NCBI RefSeq assembly: GCF_000816845.1
Contig: NZ_CP006877.1
Location: 2,237,501-2,301,500 of the forward strand
Origin: Rhizobium gallicum bv. gallicum R602sp
GTDB lineage: Bacteria > Pseudomonadota > Alphaproteobacteria > Rhizobiales > Rhizobiaceae
Direction: 5' to 3'
DNA length: 64,000 nt
The notes beneath the pieces were generated by a model. That model made no database searches, was not told the DNA's origin, and saw nothing but the letters and a program-made list of their open reading frames with translations. Both the position numbers and the translations under genes were made by a program. Of this stretch, positions 60,200-64,000 are shown one piece after another. Each line of letters begins with the position of its first letter. Position 1 is the stretch's first letter.

Positions 60200-61662
60200 C
60201 CCCGACGAAAACGCTCGCGGCCATCGCAGTTATTCCATTTGTCCTAGCAGGCTGCGTCAGCAGCGCGGAATATGCAAAGAAGGAAGCCGGTTTCAACACC
60301 GTCTCCAACAAGACTGCTGCCATCGCCTCTAAACGAACCGCCTGGGTGCAAAATCAGCAGCAGGCGCAGGCAGCATCTGCTCAGGTCAAGACGCTCCTGG
60401 CTCGCAAGAAGTCACTCGACGTCGAGACCGCCGTACAGATCGCATTACTGAATAACAAGGGCCTCCAGGCGGCGTATGCCGACCTTGGCGACAGCGCGGC
60501 TGACGCCTGGCAAACGACAATGTTCCTGAATCCGACTGTAGCCGTTGGCTTGACCGGCATCGGGACGCCCGGGCTGGAAGCCTTCAAGACAGTCGAAGGG
60601 GCAATCGTCACCAACATTCTGGCGCTTGCCACAAAGAAACGTGACATCGAAATCGCTGACACGCGGTTCCGGCAAGCACAGTTGAACGCTGCGTCGCGTA
60701 CGCTTCAGCTTGCCGCCGACACCCGTCGCGCCTGGATCAACGCCGTTGCTGCCTGGGAGAATGTGGGCCAGTTACAACGCGCCCAAGCGACTGCGGACGC
60801 AGCCTCCGAGCTGGCGCAGAAGCTGGGTGAAACCGGCGCAATGACCAAAGGCGCTCAAGCTCGCGAGCATGTGTTCGTAGCCGAGCTTGCGGGCGAAACC
60901 GCAAAAGCACGTCTCGCGGCCCGGCTGACAAAGGAAGAGCTTACGCGCCTTATGGGGCTGTGGGGCTCAGACCTCGACTATCAAGTCCCGAATAGCCTGC
61001 CGTCCCTGCCAAAGGCTGTCGCGAAGCGCGATACCATTGAGGCGGAGGCACTTCGCAACCGCATCGATCTGCAAGTCGCCAAACTTGAGTTGGAGGCAAC
61101 CGCTCGCTCCTATGGGCTGACCGAGGCGACACGCCATGTGACCGATCTGGAAATCCTGACCGGGCTTGAAACGGAGCGCGAAATCGAGGACGGCGACAAG
61201 AAGGTCGACACGACTGGATTTGCCGAGCTGGAATTCGCGATCCCGATCTTCGACACCGGCAAGGCTCGCATGAGGAAAGCCGAGTTGGCTTACATGCGGG
61301 CAGCGAACCAGCTCGCCGAGAAGGCAATCAATGTCCGGTCGGAGTCGCGATCTGCCTACGAGGCGTACCGGTCGAACTTCGATATCGCCCGGCACTACCG
61401 CAACAGCGTCGTGCCGCTGCGCACCAAGGTCGAAGAGGAGTCTCTGCTGACCTACAACGGCATGATCACCAACACGTTCGAGCTGCTCACCGACACGCGC
61501 GACAAGATCAATTCCATCCTGCTCTCCGTAAACGCCAAGCGCGACTTCTGGCTGGCGGAGGCCAACCTCGCGCCAGCCATCTACGGCGGCGGCGCTTCGG
61601 CTGCGTCAGCAGAGACGGAAGTTGCCTCTACTTCCGAGAGCAGCGGCGGCGGCGGCCATTGA
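60196..61662 (+). CDS. TolC-family outer-membrane channel lipoprotein for copper efflux
   Basis: 488 residues. The lipobox FVLAGC and two repeats of the outer-membrane factor fold (KKSLDVETAVQIALLNNKGL, then ELEFAIPIFDTGKARMRKAE) are seen. It ends in a short Ser/Gly-rich tail. OMF proteins form the outer-membrane and periplasmic duct of RND pumps; here it could pair with CusBA encoded 15 kb away, or serve CopA-released copper. It starts in the stop codon of the lipoprotein gene and precedes the oxidase by 14 bp. Confidence 0.88.
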   Translation: MTPTKTLAAIAVIPFVLAGCVSSAEYAKKEAGFNTVSNKTAAIASKRTAWVQNQQQAQAASAQVKTLLARKKSLDVETAVQIALLNNKGLQAAYADLGDSAADAWQTTMFLNPTVAVGLTGIGTPGLEAFKTVEGAIVTNILALATKKRDIEIADTRFRQAQLNAASRTLQLAADTRRAWINAVAAWENVGQLQRAQATADAASELAQKLGETGAMTKGAQAREHVFVAELAGETAKARLAARLTKEELTRLMGLWGSDLDYQVPNSLPSLPKAVAKRDTIEAEALRNRIDLQVAKLELEATARSYGLTEATRHVTDLEILTGLETEREIEDGDKKVDTTGFAELEFAIPIFDTGKARMRKAELAYMRAANQLAEKAINVRSESRSAYEAYRSNFDIARHYRNSVVPLRTKVEEESLLTYNGMITNTFELLTDTRDKINSILLSVNAKRDFWLAEANLAPAIYGGGASAASAETEVASTSESSGGGGH

Positions 61663-61676
61663 GAAAGGAAATCGCT

Positions 61677-63023
61677 ATGTTCAATAGAAGACAGATCATT
61701 GGAGCCAGCGCCGCTCTGCTTTCGACGGCCGCCTGGACTAAGACGTCGGCAATGGGCTTGCCGGACGCACCAACGATGGAATCGGCGGACATGCAGCCAC
61801 CGCTCCAACCAACGTCGGGACCAGATTACCAGCCAGTGGTTACGCTGAATGGCTGGACCCTGCCCCATCGGATGAACAACGGCGTCAAGGAGTTCCATCT
61901 CATCGCCGAGCCCGTCGAACGCGAGATGGCCGACGGCATGACGGCCTATCTCTGGGGCTACAACGGCCAATCTCCGGGTCCGACCATCGAGGCGGTCGAG
62001 GGAGATCGCGTCCGAATCTTCGTGACGAACAAACTGCCGGAGCACACGACGATCCACTGGCATGGCATGATCTTGCCGTCCGGCATGGATGGCGTCGGCG
62101 GATTGACGCAGCCGCATATCCCTGTCGGCAAGACCTTCGTTTACGAGTTCGACCTCGTGAAGTCGGGCACCTTCATGTACCACCCGCATTCCGACGAGAT
62201 GGTGCAGATGGCGATGGGCATGATGGGCATGTTCATCATCCACCCCAAAGACCCGATGTTCATGCCGGTCGACCGGGACTTCGTCTTCCTGCTCAACGCC
62301 TACGACATCGATCCTGGCTCCTACGTGCCGCGCATCATGGAGATGACCGACTTCAACATGTGGTGCTGGAACAGCCGCGTCTTCCCGGACATCAGCCCGC
62401 TGGTCGTTTCCAAGAACGACCGCGTCCGCGTCCGCGTCGGCAATCTGACGATGACGAACCATCCAATCCACATGCATGGCTACGACTTCGAGGTGACGTG
62501 CACCGACGGCGGATGGGTGCGGCCCGAAGCGCGGTGGCCGGAGGTCAGCATCGACATCCCGGTTGGCGCGATGCGGGCTTACGAGTTCGACGCCAAGTAT
62601 CTCGGCGACTGGGCGATCCATTGCCACAAGTCGCACCATACGATGAACGCGATGGGACATGACATCCCGACATTCATCGGGGCCGACAAGTCGAAGGTCG
62701 CCGAGAAGATCAAGAAGCTGCAGCCGGAATACATGCCCATGGGCACCAAGGGCATGGCCGATATGGGCGAAATGGAAATGCCTATCCCCGAGAACACCAT
62801 TCCGATGATGACCGGCTGGGGGCCGCATGGCCCCATCGAGATGGGCGGCATGTTCTCGGTCGTGAAGGTCCGCGAGGGCATCTCGGCGGGCGATTACTCC
62901 GATCCGGGTTGGTACGAGAATCCGCCCGGGACCCAGGCTTGGGAATGGACCGGCGAACTGCCGGACGCGACCAAGGCCAAAGACGCGAAGACACAAATCA
63001 CCCCGAAGCCGACAAATGGCTGA
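61677..63023 (+). CDS. Multicopper oxidase (CopA/PcoA-like), Tat-exported
   Basis: 448 residues from MFNRRQIIGASAALLSTAAW, a Tat signal (NRRQIIG). Copper motifs: HWHGMILP near residue 127, MYHPHSDE, HPIHMHG and HCHKSHHTMNAMG near 315, so all four copper sites including an axial Met are present. A Met-rich C-terminal part (EYMPMGTKGMADMGEMEMPI) fits Cu(I) capture. It likely oxidises Cu(I) to Cu(II) in the periplasm. An in-frame ATG six codons earlier is rejected because AGAAAGGAAATCGCT precedes 61677. Confidence 0.93.
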   Translation: MFNRRQIIGASAALLSTAAWTKTSAMGLPDAPTMESADMQPPLQPTSGPDYQPVVTLNGWTLPHRMNNGVKEFHLIAEPVEREMADGMTAYLWGYNGQSPGPTIEAVEGDRVRIFVTNKLPEHTTIHWHGMILPSGMDGVGGLTQPHIPVGKTFVYEFDLVKSGTFMYHPHSDEMVQMAMGMMGMFIIHPKDPMFMPVDRDFVFLLNAYDIDPGSYVPRIMEMTDFNMWCWNSRVFPDISPLVVSKNDRVRVRVGNLTMTNHPIHMHGYDFEVTCTDGGWVRPEARWPEVSIDIPVGAMRAYEFDAKYLGDWAIHCHKSHHTMNAMGHDIPTFIGADKSKVAEKIKKLQPEYMPMGTKGMADMGEMEMPIPENTIPMMTGWGPHGPIEMGGMFSVVKVREGISAGDYSDPGWYENPPGTQAWEWTGELPDATKAKDAKTQITPKPTNG

Positions 63024-63055
63024 GGCTCAATCTTCCACATCAAAAGGATTTACGC

Positions 63056-63535
63056 ATGAAGAACTATGTATTGGCACTGGCGCTCGTCGCCCTCGCAACC
63101 CCAGCCTTGGCTACCGGCAATCACGCTGGCGGTCACGGTGAAAAAATGGCCATTGGCGAACCTGGTGATAAAGCCAAGGCGACACAGACGATCCGCGTCA
63201 CGATGAAAGAAACCGACGACGGGAAGATGCTGTTCACCCCCGCCGTCTTCAACGTCCGCAAGGGGCAGACGGTCAAGATCGCGATCAAGAATGCCGGAAC
63301 AGTCGACCACGAGTTCGTGCTCGATCAGGAAGACAAGATTCTTGAGCATAAAGCGGTCATGGAAAAGTTCCCGGAGATGGAACATGACGATCCGAATTCG
63401 ATCCGACTTCCGGCCGGTCAATCCGGCGAGATCATCTGGAAGTTCACCACCGACGGCCAGTTCAAGTTCGCCTGCCTGATCCCCGGTCACTACGAGGCTG
63501 GCATGCACGGCGACGTCACCGTCGGCGGGAAGTAA
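63056..63535 (+). CDS. Cupredoxin-type blue copper protein
   Basis: 159 residues with signal peptide MKNYVLALALVALATPALAT and a plastocyanin-like fold. The type 1 copper ligands are readable as His in GTVDHEFVL, then Cys, His and Met in KFACLIPGHYEAGMHGDV. It probably accepts electrons from or passes copper to the oxidase. An AAAGGATT ribosome site precedes the ATG, 32 bp after the oxidase stop. Confidence 0.92.
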   Translation: MKNYVLALALVALATPALATGNHAGGHGEKMAIGEPGDKAKATQTIRVTMKETDDGKMLFTPAVFNVRKGQTVKIAIKNAGTVDHEFVLDQEDKILEHKAVMEKFPEMEHDDPNSIRLPAGQSGEIIWKFTTDGQFKFACLIPGHYEAGMHGDVTVGGK

Positions 63536-63562
63536 AGTAATTGAACCTAAGGAGTTACAGAA

Positions 63563-63847
63563 ATGAAAACCGCAATGAAACTTGCCGTTGCTGCCTTGCT
63601 CTCGCTCAGCACAGCATTTGGAGCTTTCGCCCAGGAATTCACCAAGGGCGTCGTCAACAAGGTCGACACCAAAGCAAAGAAGGTCACCATCAAGCATGAA
63701 GACCTCAAGGGCCTCGACATGCCCGCGATGACCATGGTTTTCCGCGTCGAAGACCCGGCTCTGCTGGAAAAGCTGAAGGAAGGCTCGAATATCGAATTCG
63801 TTGCCGAGCGCGTGAACGGCAAAATCACTGTCACTCAGGTGAAGTGA
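63563..63847 (+). CDS. cusF: CusF-type periplasmic Cu(I)/Ag(I)-binding protein
   Basis: 94 residues: a signal peptide (MKTAMKLAVAALLSLSTAFG) cut at AFA-QEF, then the OB-fold-like CusF domain KGVVNKVDTKAKKVTIKHED, DMPAMTMVF and EFVAERVNGKITVTQV. The Cu(I) ligands His in IKHED and the two Met of MPAMTM are present. The usual Trp near them is not seen (MTMVF). It hands Cu(I) to CusBA. Last gene of the operon, 27 bp after the cupredoxin. Confidence 0.92.
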   Translation: MKTAMKLAVAALLSLSTAFGAFAQEFTKGVVNKVDTKAKKVTIKHEDLKGLDMPAMTMVFRVEDPALLEKLKEGSNIEFVAERVNGKITVTQVK

Positions 63848-63877
63848 GCCAGCCCGCCGTCGCTGAGGCGACTTTAT

Positions 63878-63902
63878 ACGCGGCCGTCGTTGGCGGCCGC
63901 GT
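63878..63902 (+). terminator. Hairpin after cusF
   Basis: ACGCGGCCG-N7-CGGCCGCGT, a perfect 9-bp stem 30 bp after the cusF stop, with no long T-run following. It probably ends the copper operon. The remaining bases to 64000 hold only the first codons of a possible gene (ATG at 63988) that cannot be identified. Confidence 0.6.
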
Positions 63903-64000
63903 AACCTTATCCACATCAACTTCGACAACGAGCGCGTCCGTTATAAAACACGCAGGCGCAATCGAATACCTTCCGGTAACGACCGCCATGAAATCTGTAA

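Noticed and set aside
61581..62996. Minus-strand open frame of 471 codons, His/Asp/Arg-rich
   Set aside because: It mirrors the multicopper oxidase gene; composition reflects the complement of its codons.
63988..64000. Start of another IS110 transposase at the right edge (ATGAAATCTGTAA)
   Set aside because: Resembles the first codons of the transposase at 21926, but 13 bases are too few to support a call.
1..64000. CRISPR arrays, tRNA or rRNA genes
   Set aside because: No regularly spaced direct repeats, no cloverleaf with a GTTCRANNC arm and no rRNA-like stretches were noticed on either strand; a tRNAscan run was not possible.

Overview
The window reads as a high-GC alphaproteobacterial replicon. 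Rhizobiaceae (Rhizobium/Ensifer-like) is the best guess, from the aerobic cob gene set with cobW-cobN-cobO, the PstA with an extra N-terminal domain, a CTGTCAC-type Pho box, HmrR-style copper regulation and RIME-like palindromic repeats. This placement is inference from gene content and motifs; no database search was run.

Layout. (1) 1-15.2 kb: late aerobic cobalamin synthesis. The end of cobC, then cobB-cobA (4-bp overlaps), a nucleoside hydrolase and cobE lie on the minus strand. A separate minus-strand operon cobP-cobW-cobN-cobO sits behind a long cobalamin riboswitch at about 11.44-11.80 kb. cobQ follows, convergent with a ClC-type chloride transporter gene. A RIME-like palindrome is inserted in frame in cobN. 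(2) 15.2-22.4 kb: a loose, partly decayed stretch with an orphan betaine-type binding protein, an entericidin-like lipoprotein, a LysR regulator, a frameshifted TSUP permease, a multiply frameshifted universal stress protein, several small unknowns and a truncated IS110-family transposase. (3) 22.4-34.5 kb: the phosphate region pstS-pstC-pstA-pstB-phoU-phoB, ending in a PhoB paralogue whose receiver has lost its phospho-acceptor Asp, plus the phosphonate/phosphate importer phnCDE-phnE2. A good Pho box lies before pstS; no phoR is present. (4) 34.5-37.7 kb: a methyltransferase, a degraded gap and an L,D-transpeptidase.

(5) 37.7-64 kb: a dense copper (and vestigial mercury) resistance island. 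It holds a DUF4396-multicopper oxidase fusion, a CusBA efflux operon with Spy-like, FixH-like and DUF411 proteins, a Crp-like regulator, copZ, a class III cyclase fused to a YHS metal domain, the Cu(I) ATPase copA with its regulator hmrR, a remnant mer operon, cytochromes c' and b561, a Cys-rich copper-storage protein, and a final operon of an outer-membrane channel, a Tat-exported multicopper oxidase, a cupredoxin and CusF. Four promoters carry the HmrR/CueR dyad with a 19-bp-type spacer (38.17, 48.09, 49.52 and 59.35 kb), so one regulator probably links copper chaperoning (CopZ), export to periplasm (CopA), oxidation (two oxidases) and efflux across the outer membrane (channel). Buffering in the cytosol by Csp is a separate unit.

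The most unusual items are the YHS-cyclase beside a Crp-family gene, the pseudo-receiver PhoB paralogue, the DUF4396-oxidase fusion, the internally deleted merR with its operator still intact, and the family of small Cys/His-rich secreted proteins placed at the heads of copper transcription units.
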